A DNA stretch of 64,000 nucleotides from Symbiodinium kawagutii (GCA_009767595.1 VSDK01023996.1:249409-313408), one strand, 5' to 3'; positions 24,323 through 35,599 are shown, numbered from the stretch's first letter. A program made the numbers and translations. The notes: a model not told the origin generated them from the letters alone.

Positions 24323-24372
24323 GTCGAAAACCCATCAGGCTACAACAGTATTCTTTGGGAGCGTGGTTTCCT

Positions 24373-24493
24373 GATTTGGCTGTGGGTCAAAATCCCGTAC
24401 CCCTGGTTCCCCATCATTGACCATTGTTTTCCTTATTCTTAGTTGGTCATTATACCCCTTTATTGGTTGGTTAATATTGACCCATAGCCATTT
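24373..24493. mobile_element. Inverted-repeat element, family B copy 3
   Basis: The left end GATTTGGCTGTGGGTCAAAA and right end TTAATATTGACCCATAGCCA show the family B termini in reverse order compared with 10449. It sits about 50 bp upstream of the leader relic, that is, in the 5' flank of the fusion gene. Confidence 0.75.
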
Positions 24494-26950
24494 GGAATTC
24501 TTAGGACTTCTTGTTCCGAGCCGTTGCTTGACGGGCCCCCTCCATTTCGGCAATCTTAGCGCAAGGTCAAAGAGTTGGGAGTGGGAATATGCAGCGGATC
24601 TTCAACTGGTTGGTGGTTATAGGCCATCCCCAAAAAACCGTCAATCAACCATCCCACATATACTATAGGGATGGGGGTTCAAGTTAGGGGTGGGGGGTTG
24701 GGGACACCCAAATTTAAAGGGACAAGCCCCCCCCCACTTACAAATTGCTTTGCCAGGGTATCCAAAACATTTACAAATTGCTCTGCAAGGGTTCCCTCTT
24801 CTTCCATCTATATCAATTCCCCAGGAAATCCGCTCCTTTACAAAATGCATGCTTCTAAATCCAAATCTTCCAATTTTGATCTCAGGGACCTAAGCTGATA
24901 CGTCCGAACAGGCACTATGCAGTTTGTAAGGGTTGAATTTTGTCTTAAAATGGTAACCTTGGAAAATCACAAGATGCAATTTGTAAAAACACCCTGTGAG
25001 TTTCCCCGCTGCTTCTTTCTCCTTTTTGCCATGTTTGCTCTTGCTGTCTGTTTGTGGGGTCTTCTTGCTCCATTTGTATCCAGTGTTGCGCATTTTTTTC
25101 CCTCTCTCTCTCTCTCTGTATCTGTCTCTCTCCATTTGCCTCCCACTTCTTTGTCTCCCACTGTGTTTCTTGCCCTTGTGTTCCCATTCTGTCCTCATGC
25201 TATATCCCACGTTCTGAACATCTCAAAGCTCCAAGGCTCTGGTGTGGGGGAAAAATGCTCAACCCAGAAAAAGGTTCCGGAACTCAACAAATCGAGAGCT
25301 AAAGTATTAAGCTCAGCGCAAGTCCTCTTACCGATGGATTCTCGGCCAGCTATGCTAAGGGGGGGCATGTTGGGAGATATTTCTCCCCCGCTCCAAGCCT
25401 TTACAGCACATCTATTTATTTACAATATAATGCTACTACTATAGGCCCTTAACATCCTCACGACACCCTGGGCCCAAGCAGGCTCGGACACGGCTTCTTA
25501 ATAACTCCTTCTGACAGGTCAGGGAGAAAACCGACAACAAAATTCAGCGGCAGGTCTTTTTTTTAAACTTCAATTAAAAACCCTCAAGTACAAAATACAC
25601 TGAACTAGGACCAACAAAGGCTACAAAAAACAAAGGGAAAGCAGGTTTGTACAGGACTCAGCCCCTTACCCTTACACAACGTAGTGCAAACAAGAAGGAG
25701 GATGCGAAGATGAGCGAAGACCTGCAGGTGTAGTTTACAAAATAAATGACGTTTACAAAATGAAAGGGAATTTTCTTCTTTACATATTGACTCCTTTTGT
25801 TTCCAATGATCCAGCATGTAGGAGTTTACAAATTGCATGTCCGCTTTCCAGCAGGGTGGCCAAAATCAACATGTTGATCCTTTACAAATTGCACATCTCA
25901 CATCTTGATGCTTCCAAAAAAGAACACCTCTTTACATCCGAGGGGGTGCGACCCCTTTTTTTGTGTACAAAAAATTGCTGGATCATGGCTTTGTACGCAC
26001 CCCAACCCCCCACCAAATGTAAAGGAAATGGAATCCCCCATCTATAGGGGAAAAATCAAGACATGTGGGTCTGTGAAAAAAAATGGAATTTCCCAAGCCA
26101 TTGGTTTCCTATAGTAAAATGCTAATTTTTTGGGGGGGTATTGGTTGCATTTGGTCACCCTATTTTGGCACATACCCGTGTAAAAACATGGGTTAACACC
26201 ACCAAACAGCTCATTTAAAAACAGGCAATAGCATGCACCCAGCAACCTGTAGACACTGGTTCCCCTATGGCATCTGTAGCTCTGATTCACAACGCTGGCA
26301 TCGGATCACCATATGAGGTGATTTTCTATGGTGAACTACTGTATTCCAAGGAACCAAGCCCAAGCAGAACCCCCATCAGGCGATGATATAACGTCATTAC
26401 CAGCCAAACAAGCTGGATATGAACATCCCTAAAGGGCTGATCCTCACCCAACACATGCCATCGAGGGGCAATGTTGCGGGATCGATTGTCAGGGTCGTGG
26501 TCCGGGATCTCGCGAATTCCGAGCACAGTGATTTGGTTGATGGATGAGGGTCGCTGATTTGCGAGAAGAAGCTCCTGAATGGTACACGAATCCACTTATC
26601 ACCTGGTTTTCATTTGTGGCTCACGGGTGGTGTGGTGACATCAGACCTGCTTGGTTCGCAACTTCAGGCTTCAGTTCAAACCTGTCTGAAACACGAGTTG
26701 AAATAAGCCAAAATATGACATATGTATGTGAATGCAATCTTCTGAGTAAGTTGAATGCACAAACATACCTCTTTCTCAACAAATTCCACAGTTTTAGCGA
26801 ATATAAATCAGCCAAATCAAGTGCACACAACATACAGGTTTCGGCCCACATTTTTCACGCGAGCCACTGCACCGACTCAGTATGTGCGAAAGAGGCCAAA
26901 CATGAGCAACTCTTGAAAACTCGCACCAAGAGGGGCCTAGCACACAGTGC
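24494..26950. other. Spacer between the fusion gene and the membrane protein
   Basis: Holds the TTTACAAATTGCA cluster, a CT-rich tract at 25100-25135 and homopolymer runs of C and G. No gene is supported. Confidence 0.45.
24738..25894. repeat. Cluster of TTTACAAATTGCA motifs
   Basis: At least nine exact or near copies of TTTACAAATTGCA occur within 1.2 kb: near 24739, 24770, 24836, 24917 (inverted), 24971 (inverted), 25735, 25754, 25826 and 25882. Spacing is irregular and both orientations occur. Two more weak copies are at 53.67 and 53.76 kb. The short ORFs here (CT-rich, 24.9-25.4 kb) look like shadows of low-complexity sequence. Confidence 0.6.
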
Positions 26951-27589
26951 CTAAGGCGTCCTCAAGCTTATCACAAGGGCAAAACAGAAGTCATCACCCT
27001 CTTTACGCCTGTACATTGAGCCTACTCCGTTCACATGGTCCCAGAAAGGCACTTCGACTTCGAAACGGGTTCCCTTTCGCACCTCAAAATCCATCATGGG
27101 GTTTCTCTCTCGAAGGGTTGGCAGGGTGCACACAAGCTGTTGGTGGCCCACCACTTCCAACTCCTCCAACAACTCCTTGTTACAAGTAGCATCCTTCCCA
27201 TATGCACCATCCCATTTCGCAAATGAAAAGAAACAACAGCCAATGCCCGCAGTGAAACAAACCAAAACGGAGACCAAGGCTTGCGTCCCATAATCATGAG
27301 TTTCAAACGCGTTCCTCATCATGATGCCACCAACGGCAAGGAGCACAACACCAAGAGCTAGGGAAATATACATGCACCATACCTGACGCCTATGTTTCTC
27401 GGCCATCCTCTCCTGGATCTCTCGAACTCTGTCAGAAGCATAGACGCGGTCCACTGCGTCAAGAATCGACTTCCAGTTCTCCCTGCTCACTGCTGTCTCC
27501 CAACATGAGGGACGCTTTTTCATCCACGGCTTCACGTGCAGTGAAGCAGTCCTCTCAAATTGGATTGAATGCAAGTACTGCGGGGGCAT
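26951..27589 (-). CDS. Two-pass membrane protein, hypothetical
   Basis: A 212-codon frame from the first ATG at 27589 (the open frame extends six codons further, without an ATG). Residues 1-70 are charged and probably helical (SILDAVDRVYASDRVREIQE, RMAEKHRRQ). Hydrophobic segments at about 71-91 and 103-123 are separated by a short polar loop; both tails would lie on one side. The C-terminal 90 residues are mixed, with LLEELEVVG and a basic/acidic pair RRKEGDD near the end. I do not recognise a family. The continuous frame with ordinary composition supports a real gene or long exon. A weak leader-like GGCTCGAG lies about 60 nt upstream; too short to call. Confidence 0.55.
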   Translation of the reverse strand: MPPQYLHSIQFERTASLHVKPWMKKRPSCWETAVSRENWKSILDAVDRVYASDRVREIQERMAEKHRRQVWCMYISLALGVVLLAVGGIMMRNAFETHDYGTQALVSVLVCFTAGIGCCFFSFAKWDGAYGKDATCNKELLEELEVVGHQQLVCTLPTLRERNPMMDFEVRKGTRFEVEVPFWDHVNGVGSMYRRKEGDDFCFALVISLRTP

Positions 27590-28492
27590 GACTATCTTTG
27601 AGTTCAACCCAGAGATCTTTGAGATATTTGGGCCACCTCGAGCCTAAAAACTTCCAAGAGACTTTTTATAATTACATATGCATGTCAGCTTCAGCAATGG
27701 CCTATTTGATCTGTCAAAAAATCTGATTGAACAAACTGGAGAGTTCTTCACTGGAAACATGTGGCCACTTAATATGTTCATGATGATCGCTTCACCCCTG
27801 GTGTCCCATGACCCTTCATCCGGCCCTTCACCAGGCCTTTGATCGACCATTCCCAATGATTCTGACAAAATACCAGCGAATGCTTCTTGTATCATTAACC
27901 GCTCGGTAATACAACTAGCCCAACAGCAAGACGACTAAGCCCAACAGCAAGACGACCACTTTTTCCATTTCCAGCAAAACACAGAATCATTGGCCTCATC
28001 CTCCAATTGGTCACATGTATTGTTAACCAACCCGATGGCCACCACCCAAGAGGCAATTATTAACGCTTACTAGCCACCCAATTATTTGCATAGAACCCTC
28101 ATGTTAGCTCCTTAGCTCTCCTTTTAAAGGCCCTGTAAAAGGCTATGTTTTGGTCGCCCTGGCTCCTCAGCTCCCTCCCAACCAACAGCCAACCAGCTAT
28201 TTCCCATGACCCAGGGCCAGCGCACACCTGACCCAGCGCCGGCGCGCGGCACATGGCGCACGGCACTCCATGCGCGCCCCTGGGATCAAGCATGGCCCTA
28301 TGAGTTGAAACCAACTGAGGTGGGTTGATTTCTACCATTTTTATCAGGTAAGAACCCAACTCAAAGGTGGTAGGCTTGATCGACTCATAGATGGTAGGCT
28401 TGATCTTTCATCATGTGCTATTCTGAGAATGCCAGCTGATCAGTCGCAAGATCTGTCAACCACCTGACTCATAGGCCCTGAGAATTCATGTC

Positions 28493-28592
28493 TGGCGGTT
28501 GAACCACCCCCATGAAAAATATGCTTGTCAACCAAGCATTTGTTAATAGCTACTAGGGAAAATAAAAAATGCCAATGAAACCACCAACCAGT
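28493..28592. mobile_element. Inverted-repeat element, family D copy 1
   Basis: The left end TGGCGGTTGAACCACC and right end AATGAAACCACCAACCAG are imperfect inverted repeats. Interior motifs GAAAAATATGCTTGTCAA and TTTGTTAATA recur at 3425 and 34246. Confidence 0.55.
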
Positions 28593-29224
28593 CATGTGTT
28601 TCTTTGCTTTCCCTGCGACTTCTGAGGGGAACCGAGCTGATCCACCAAGACCTTCTGGGCACAACCTGACTCAACTGAGCCATGAGAGCGATTTCTCCAC
28701 CATTGCCGGTACCGCTCTTCACCTCGGTGAGGTTATGAGGTGGATCACCTCAATCAGGCACTTGTAAGTTGGATCATTAAACAAAACCTTGCCCTCTGGT
28801 GGCCTAACATTGGTTAATTCAAGAGTTGATTAATGAGGTTAAGGATCATTAATAATGTCGAACGGCTGGTCAAACACAATACGCCCTCCAGTAATCCAAC
28901 ATAGCTGCCCGGATACTCCACCACGCAAATAGATACGCTGCCTTCAACGGTGGTTGTCCGGCTATGTTTGATGCTGAGGGACCTCGTATAAACAGCAGCC
29001 ATGGTGGGTAGTTGGCCACTTCTCAGCCGGCGGCCCCGCTTGAAAATGCGACTGGACCATGAAATAACCAAGGAAAAGCATGTGTGCAGTTGGAGTTAAG
29101 GCTATTCAACAGCACCTTTGACATCAATTCCTGTGGTGATTGGTGCTATTGTTCGTGATGATTTGGCTATAGCTATAACAAGTGCCAATCACCAGTAGTT
29201 TCACCTCATTCGGTGGTGTTTCAG

Positions 29225-29303
29225 GTGGCATCGTCGCCTACATTCACGCGGCCGCAACAGCCTTCAGCACTTTTCGGCGCCAAACACGCGATTTCTAACT
29301 CTG
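29225..29303 (+). CDS. Candidate exon 1 of a plus-strand split gene
   Basis: GGTGTTTCAG is a strong acceptor and CTCTG before GTGAGTG a strong donor. The frame VASSPTFTRPQQPSALFGAK is open from the first base and leaves one base over, matching the exons at 31373 and 33712. The peptide is Ser/Pro-rich; no family is evident. Confidence 0.45.
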
Positions 29304-30347
29304 GTGAGTGATTTCTCGCGACTGGTCAACACCCATTCGGATGGTAAGAACCGCAATCGCCCTAGCAGCCGAATCAATGAAGCATTGCAGGATTGAGAGG
29401 ACGACTCAAACTATGTTTTCCTGTGTTTCTGTGTCTGTCATTTCTGGATTCACTGAAAAACTAACTTTTGCACTGTGTTGGTCATATCACCCAAGGGCTC
29501 GGGATGATGCATCACAAAGGCCAATCTATAGAACAAATCTATTCAGAGTAGTCAAGTTGCTGGCATGTATGCCATCCATCGGCAACAATATTGGTGATAA
29601 TCAAACTAACTTCAAGTAACAGTTTCTAGAGCCGATTCTTTGTGAAATTTACCAACCAAACACTATACATGGCAACAATCATCCAAACAATGTTCATCAT
29701 GCGGTCTCCAGCAATCAAGGGCTACTTGGTGCATCCCTCATCGCAACAGCTAAGGTTCTGCCTCCATACGCAGCGCAAACAGCGTTGAATCCGCAACCCC
29801 AGCCCTTAATATATCCCCAATGAAGAATCAGCCATTGACAAACATGGGGTTTAGTTAGGAAAAGCCCAAGCTGTTGATAGACCACCGTGAGTTTATGATG
29901 GTGGAATGGGGGTGTGGTGTATTGATAACTGAATCGACCATTTGCAAGCTATCATCCAGTGACATCCACTCATTGATAGGGATACCAAAAACCTTTACAA
30001 TCCAATGGTAATGTTTCGTAGGATCCCCCTGCGGCTCAATTCAAATGCCATTTCCAATCAGTATTGACCATCGTTAACTCTACGTATTCACCATGATTCA
30101 TCTTAAATGCCATGCTCCAGATATTGATAACTAGCATATACCAGCATTGGGAACCATCAGCAACTTTTTATCAAACATGTTCAACCTGCGTTTAGAAGCT
30201 TGCTTCACCATTGGTTCAGTTACATGATGTTAAATGGTTGCTGTCATATCAGGTTGAAAATGAGATGGTTACGAAGGTTCACATTACTCTAACATTATTA
30301 TTAGGTTGAAAATGAGATGGTCACACAGGTTAACATTATCACCATAT

Positions 30348-30448
30348 GGTTGTTTCTCAAAATAGGGGTACCCCCAAATCATCCATTAATAGTCATTTAT
30401 AGTGATAAACCAGCTATTTTTGGGGCTCCCAATTTTGAGAAACCACCA
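30348..30448. mobile_element. Inverted-repeat element, family A copy 3
   Basis: The left arm GGTTGTTTCTCAAAATAGGG then GTACCCCCAAATCATCC; the right arm TTTTTGGGGCTCCCAATTTT then GAGAAACCACC. Core ATTAATAGTCATTTATAGTG. This copy is closest to a family consensus made from all copies. Confidence 0.75.
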
Positions 30449-30588
30449 AATGGTCAACCCCATATGAAGCCCATCTGGTGCTTCTCCATTGGCTGCGTCT
30501 CGTTGAACTGGCCGTGACCGGCTACTCAGCTCGCTGGCGCACATTTGCCTCGGGATCACCAGGGAGAGCGAGGACTGGGATAGCCATG

Positions 30589-30762
30589 GTGGGACCCCAG
30601 CAGTGATAGGTTGGAGCAGTTCAACCCATATAACATCTATAACTTGGGTATCAACCAACTTGTAGGGTACATAGCCAGCTAATAGCTTGGGTATAACTTG
30701 GGTTTATGACCCTATAGTTATCTTAGGTATAAACCAACTTATAGCTGGTTGGGGCTCCACCT
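30589..30762. mobile_element. Inverted-repeat element, family C copy 2
   Basis: The left end GGTGGGACCCCAGCAGTGAT matches the right end read on the other strand, GGTGGAGCCCCAACCAGCTA. Inside, AACTTGGGTAT.AACCAACTT is repeated three times. Single-ended relatives of the right arm occur near 3150, 31135-31180 and 42600-42650. Confidence 0.5.
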
Positions 30763-31372
30763 TGAAGCCATAGTGCCAATGTCTGGTGGGTGAAGGGGCC
30801 ACTGCAACCATGGCAGTTCCAAGCAAATGCACCGCAGCCATGGATTTGCCTCAATGGATGGCTATGTTCCAATGGTAGGGAGGTCACCAGGACGGATTTT
30901 CCGGAAGCCAGGCCCTTGGAGCAGGGTGGATTCCAAGACCAGGACTACTCACCATGATCCTTATCCTAACCACTACCTATGGTACTGACCCTGATTACTA
31001 ACCATGATGTAGTCCATAACCATGATTAGTCACTGACTATCCTTTAGTTAGGGAACCGCCAGCCACTTGGAGCTGTCGGTTGATGACTTTCTGTAATTAG
31101 GCCTTTCTACCAATTATAGGGGTTGAACTAACCCAACTTATAAGTGGTTGGGGGCCCACCTTGTAACCAACCATTATGTAACCAACAGCATGCTTGACCA
31201 TGGTACTGACCGTGTTGAAAGAACCATGGTGTAACCATCATCCATCCCTAGCCATGAATAACTAACCATGGCTAGTAACCACGATTAACTAACCATGATT
31301 AGAAACATGATGAACTAACCATGGTTATGCATAACTAGTGATTCGAGTTAACCATCAATCCTCATCCTTCAG

Positions 31373-31429
31373 CACCCATCTCCACCCAGCCACGAAGATT
31401 TCGCTCACGGATGGCGAGCACCTCCCCAG
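31373..31429 (+). CDS. Candidate exon 2 of the plus-strand split gene
   Basis: Acceptor ATCCTTCAG, donor CCCCAG before GTGGAG, 57 bp. With one base carried from the exon ending at 29303 it reads PISTQPRRFRSRMASTSP and hands on the same phase. Another frame (HPSPPSHEDFAHGWRAPPQ) is open too. Confidence 0.4.
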
Positions 31430-32359
31430 GTGGAGAAGCCGCGGCAAGGGCGAGGGCTGGTGGCGGTGCATGGTGGTTACTTCAGTGGTTGCTACTAAGG
31501 GGTTGGTAGTGCTTGGCAACCGCCTAGAAGTGGTAGTGGTTAGTAAAATGGCTACTGCAGTGGTGACTGTTACTATGTAGTGGTTACTGCCAAGGACGAA
31601 TGGTTGCTGTGGTGGGTACTGTAGTGGTAGTGGCTACTATAGTTGACATGCGAGGGTTGGTAGTGGCTAGTAGTACTCAACGATGCCCGGTCGGCATGAT
31701 TAATTTTGACTTGTAATTATAGACATGGTGACAAACAATGGTTGATAGTGGGGAACATGACCGATCATAAAACATATGATAGATATATATACATTTAAAA
31801 TGATCGGTATTGATTTGTCATGATCAGGGGTGGTTAAAAAGGATGCCTGGCTAACATTGGTTGGATCATGATCTCATGTGGGAACTAACTGCTTAACAAC
31901 TGGTTCATCATAGAATGGTTTGTTTGGGGTGACGGTGACTTGCCCTGCCATGCACGCATGACAATGGACAATAAAATGCTTAAGAGTCCCCGTCGGAACG
32001 GTCGCCTGTCTGTCTACGTATTCATGAAAGACTCACCCCAAAAAATTGTTGCCCATGCTTCCCCACACCATCAAACATGTTGAAGCTGTTTCGGGTTGCC
32101 CCATCTTGTGGATGTCCCAATTTCCTCAAGGTTTGAACGATTTGCTTCTCTATTGAATATATTGGAGCTGATCTTCCCGCAGTCGCCAAGCTATCAATTC
32201 CTCTGTTTTGGCCAGGGCTTCCAAAGGGTTTGCCAAATGTCATGCCCGCCCATCCATTCCCTGGAATGCATAACAGTTACAGGTTCCATTGAAGAATCTC
32301 ATGCACCTGTGGTAATAATTTGTCAATACTATTGGCTTCGGCACTATTAATTATTAATC

Positions 32360-32361
<2 letters not shown>

Positions 32362-32414
<53 letters not shown>

Positions 32415-32415
32415 A
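32362..32415. repeat. (ATC)n microsatellite
   Basis: About 54 bp of uninterrupted ATC/CAT triplets. Confidence 0.95.
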
Positions 32416-33711
32416 GCTCTTGCTTAGCTATTGGTTACAGTACTATACAGTGCCTGTGGGTCAACCATTGGTTAGTTGATAACAGCTACAAATAGCCACT
32501 GTATAATCACTAAAATTCTTGGTTAATGATTGTTACTCGCTATATCTACCTACTTATTTCAATAAGTCAATTAGATGTTACTTGGTAATGATTGATTGGT
32601 ACTATAATTAGTTCGCTGTATCTTGGTTAATGATTGTTACTCGCTGTTGAAATTGGTCAACAAACCTTAGACTTTCAGCCAACTCATTCTTGCCAGATGT
32701 GGGGCCCCCATCCAACCCACTTCCGCAGCTCAGCTGAACCTTTGTCTCGCTGCCGATCTGGAGCTGGACCCTGTGCCTTTTTTGCAGCGCATGCGGTGGT
32801 GGGGTGGCAACTTTATTAGCACCAACAGCCCCAGCAACCAACAACAAAGAGACTATTGGTGGCGGTTTTTGGTGGTTAATGATCATGGATAATGTTGGGA
32901 GACCATGGTTTTGATGGTGAATTATTTGGCAGTTCATAGTTACTCAATAGTTTATGGTGGTTGGTATGTTAATAGTAGCCAATAGCTAATGGCAAATACT
33001 AATAACAATAACAACAGCAAAAACAATTGCAAGAACAAAAGCAACAGCAGCTTCTCACACATGGCTGTGGCTGATGTGACTGTCAAAATCCAATAGATAA
33101 TAGTACACCGCCCTGAACTATCCATTCCAGCCGTCGTTTTTGTCTGTTCGGCCCTCCAATGTTTGGTGACCTTTGGAACCACTCAGTGGTTGTCTAGAAC
33201 TATCTGCACTACGTGATGCGACCTTGAACCATGTTCATGATACTTGTAAACCTGCAACTGCCAGTGGTGTCGATAGTAAGCCTTACCGCCACTTCAGGAT
33301 GCGTGGTGTGCAAGCCATTGAACGAGTGGTTGCCTAGGAATGCCTCCAAAAGATGCCCACCTTTCGGTGGGAAAATGGGAGATTCTACGGCTGGTCCTCC
33401 TAAAAATCATGGCGTCAATGACATGTCAAACATTGCAACGAAACAAAACAGCCACCAACAAAGGTTGACCAACAACAATTTGTCACAATTTTTGGCATTC
33501 CGTACCCTTCCAAGTGCTTTTATAATGGGGAACCAGCTGGTTTGTACCATTGCTGTTTTGGGTTGGCTACCCATCATAAAGGTAACTAGAAGGATAGTGG
33601 TTGCACTCATGGTTGATGTTGCCTAATGATGGCCATGTACAGTTGCACCCACCACCTTTTCAGCAGGTCACCACTTAGCTCACCACAACTGGGTCTGGCC
33701 ACAGCACCCAG

Positions 33712-33820
33712 CCGCGCCCAACTCCGTTCCAAGTCACTTCACGTCGCCACCATCCGCAGCCCTTGGCAACGGCTCCCCCAATGAGGGGATGCACCCGGGA
33801 ACAACAACCAGCAACACCAG
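33712..33820 (+). CDS. Candidate exon 3 of the plus-strand split gene
   Basis: Acceptor CAGCACCCAG, donor CACCAG before GTCTAG, 109 bp. The open frame starts with two bases, as the previous exon requires, and reads APNSVPSHFTSPPSAALGNG then SPNEGMHPGTTTSNT. The Ser/Pro/Thr-rich character agrees with the two exons upstream. Confidence 0.42.
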
Positions 33821-34245
33821 GTCTAGTTCCTCGACTAGCCAGCAAAGAAACAACCAAGAAACAACAGAGCTCCCAATGAAACCAAGTTCCCGAGCCTAGT
33901 AGGTAAGCAACTAAGACTGCTTAGGTCATAGGTGCTCCCAATGGCTGTCTTCTGGATGAAACAAAATCAGGAACATAGCAACAATGGAATGACACCAGCA
34001 GTCGTTGAAGATCTTTGGGAAACGACCAGCTATCCATCAATGATATTGGGAAACAACCACTTTGTCGATCGCCAGCTGCAATGGCATACAATAGAGACAT
34101 GGCTTGGAGCTCGCATTTATCAATTCCAAAGCTCTCATTCATCGAGAAAGTCTTCTCGGAGGAGATCGAATGCCAAGTGTCACTGATCACTGCTGGTGAT
34201 CTTCACTTTCTGCAAAGGATTTTCACTCATCAACTCAGTGATTCG

Positions 34246-34362
34246 TTGGTTGGTGGTTTATAATTATGCCTATGAATAATATTCTTGACAACCACCCAAC
34301 TTCTTGTTAAAACATGTTAAAACTGGGGAAAGTCAAAAAATGTCAGTCAATCCACCAACCAG
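34246..34362. mobile_element. Inverted-repeat element, family D copy 2
   Basis: The left end TTGGTTGGTGGTTTATAA pairs with the right end CAATCCACCAACCAGTA. Inside are ATAATATTCTTGACAACCA and GGGGAAAGTCAAAAAATGTC, as in family D elsewhere. Confidence 0.6.
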
Positions 34363-34534
34363 TACTTGATTTTAACCACCACTAGTTGCTCACTGCTCCC
34401 TATCATTTACGACTATAACCCCCATTCCCCCATTAAAACTACCATTAGTTCACTACCACCACCAACCCTTGCTGGTCACGACTAAGCAACCGGGGCAAAC
34501 TTGGGACACCCCCCGTGGCGTTCACCACAACTTG

Positions 34535-34726
34535 AGGCCCCGGGCGGCATGCATCCCATCACCCGGCCCTGGAGGCCGTTGTACTCCTGGAGGCGCCAGG
34601 CTTACGCCGCAAGTGGTGATCCACCATGGGAGATCTGGTGGAAGAAACCGCTGAGATTTGGAGGTCCATCACTGGCGAACTGGGAACAGTTGGGTCAATC
34701 ATGGGTCGCCAAGGGTCAAAAGCAAT
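34535..34726 (+). CDS. Candidate exon, Trp-rich
   Basis: One plus frame reads HPITRPWRPLYSWRRQAYAA, then DPPWEIWWKKPLRFGGPSLA and NWEQLGQSWVAKG. Composition is protein-like and GC is raised. Borders are uncertain: CTTGAG or nearby could be the acceptor, and AAGGGTCAA the donor region. It ends about 50 bp before the retroposed segment at 34779. Confidence 0.33.
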
Positions 34727-34778
34727 CTGAGAATAATAGTTTCAATTAAACTATGGGAAATTATTGGGCTTGGACTAT

Positions 34779-35594
34779 CTCTCTCTCCATCGCCATCTCC
34801 ACTGGTGAGACTGACCTAAGGCCAGAGGGGGGGGCCAAAAGCGCTTTGAATACAAGAAATCTTAAATGTGTACATCCTAGAGGAAATAACTACTCACATT
34901 CAGGCGAACTGCGTGAACTTGATGCAGCGGTTTGCTCAATCTCCGCGTCTTCAACTTCCAAGTGTCGTTTGCGGCTTGGGCACCTTGTATACCCTAACAT
35001 CAGCTGCTGATCTTCGTTGCTCCTCACAATGTCAGGGTCGGTGGGGCTGGGCGAACCCAGAGTGCCAAAAAGCATTCCCTCTGTCGTGGTCATAGCTCTG
35101 TTCAAACCAAGGGCGGCCCCCTGATATGCAAGCCTTTGCTCTACTTCAGCCATTCGATGACTCATACTGTCAGAATGTGCTAGCAATGCATTCAGCTGCC
35201 CTACCAGGCCACTGACGGCATCGGAAACCGCTGCTGCACATGCTTGGTGAACCACCGTCACCAAAGGAGCAGAGAGATCGGTTTTTAATGAAGCAATCTG
35301 CGAAACCATGCTGGGAGTGGAAGGTTTGACTGAAGATGGAGTTGCCGAAGGAATTGTCTCATTGCTGTTCGAAGTCAAGAGGTACAAGGCCTTTGTGAGA
35401 TGTTCTTTCACCACAGGCAGTTGCATCTTTGCCGCATGCCGTCGAGCAAAGCCAACACATGAAACAAGTCTCCGAATGTCGGCACATGCCATTGCAAGAA
35501 AAGGTACCAATCACGAGCTCAGGAAAAGAAAGGGATTGCCCAATGGGCCTCGCAACCAAAAGGCTTGAGCCAACGGCTGTAGCTTGTAGCCATT
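34779..35594 (-). mobile_element. Retroposed segment with 15-bp target duplication
   Basis: TTGGGCTTGGACTAT occurs exactly at 34764-34778 and 35595-35609. Read on the minus strand, the 816-bp insert begins with a leader-like hairpin, carries a 200-codon frame and ends CAGTGGAGATGGCGATGG with a short GA tail against the duplication, the same 3' end as the small insertions. It is the only long member. Either it is an mRNA copied together with the tail sequence, or it is a fuller copy of the element itself. Confidence 0.72.
34890..35492 (-). CDS. Hypothetical protein inside the retroposed segment
   Basis: A 200-codon frame from ATG 35492. The first 40 residues are helical with basic and Cys residues (MACADIRRLVSCVGFARRHA). 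Residues 60-130 are Ala/Ser/Leu-rich with a heptad-like stretch (GLVGQLNALLAHSDSMSHRM, AEVEQRLAYQG). The C-terminus has CPSRKRHLEVEDAEIEQ, a possible nuclear signal with an acidic tail. No family is recognised. The whole frame lies within target-duplication borders, so it is a retrocopy of a cellular mRNA or a protein of the element; intactness suggests it is recent or still used. Confidence 0.5.
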   Translation of the reverse strand: MACADIRRLVSCVGFARRHAAKMQLPVVKEHLTKALYLLTSNSNETIPSATPSSVKPSTPSMVSQIASLKTDLSAPLVTVVHQACAAAVSDAVSGLVGQLNALLAHSDSMSHRMAEVEQRLAYQGAALGLNRAMTTTEGMLFGTLGSPSPTDPDIVRSNEDQQLMLGYTRCPSRKRHLEVEDAEIEQTAASSSRSSPECE

Positions 35595-35599
35595 TTGGG
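35555..35599 (-). other. Leader-like direct and inverted pair at the 5' end of the retrocopy
   Basis: On the minus strand CCAAAATGGCTAC is the exact reverse complement of 13 bases of the dinoflagellate leader; after a short loop comes CAGCCGTTGGCTCAAG, matching the leader's last 17 bases with a two-base deletion and one change. The direct copy is in frame orientation with the ORF, about 75 nt upstream of its ATG. The inverted one overlaps the target duplication. Confidence 0.45.

Noticed and set aside
22153-24357. CAACAGTA..TTTG near both ends of the fusion gene as a target duplication
   Set aside because: The left copy lies in the coding end of the gene and the two differ by an insertion; chance is likelier.
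24890-25444. Overlapping frames of 80-175 codons on both strands
   Set aside because: Driven by a CT-rich tract (25100-25140) and opposite-strand GA codons; composition is not protein-like.
33001-33060. AAC/AGC-rich tract as a Gln/Asn-rich domain
   Set aside because: Simple-sequence stretch without an extended frame.
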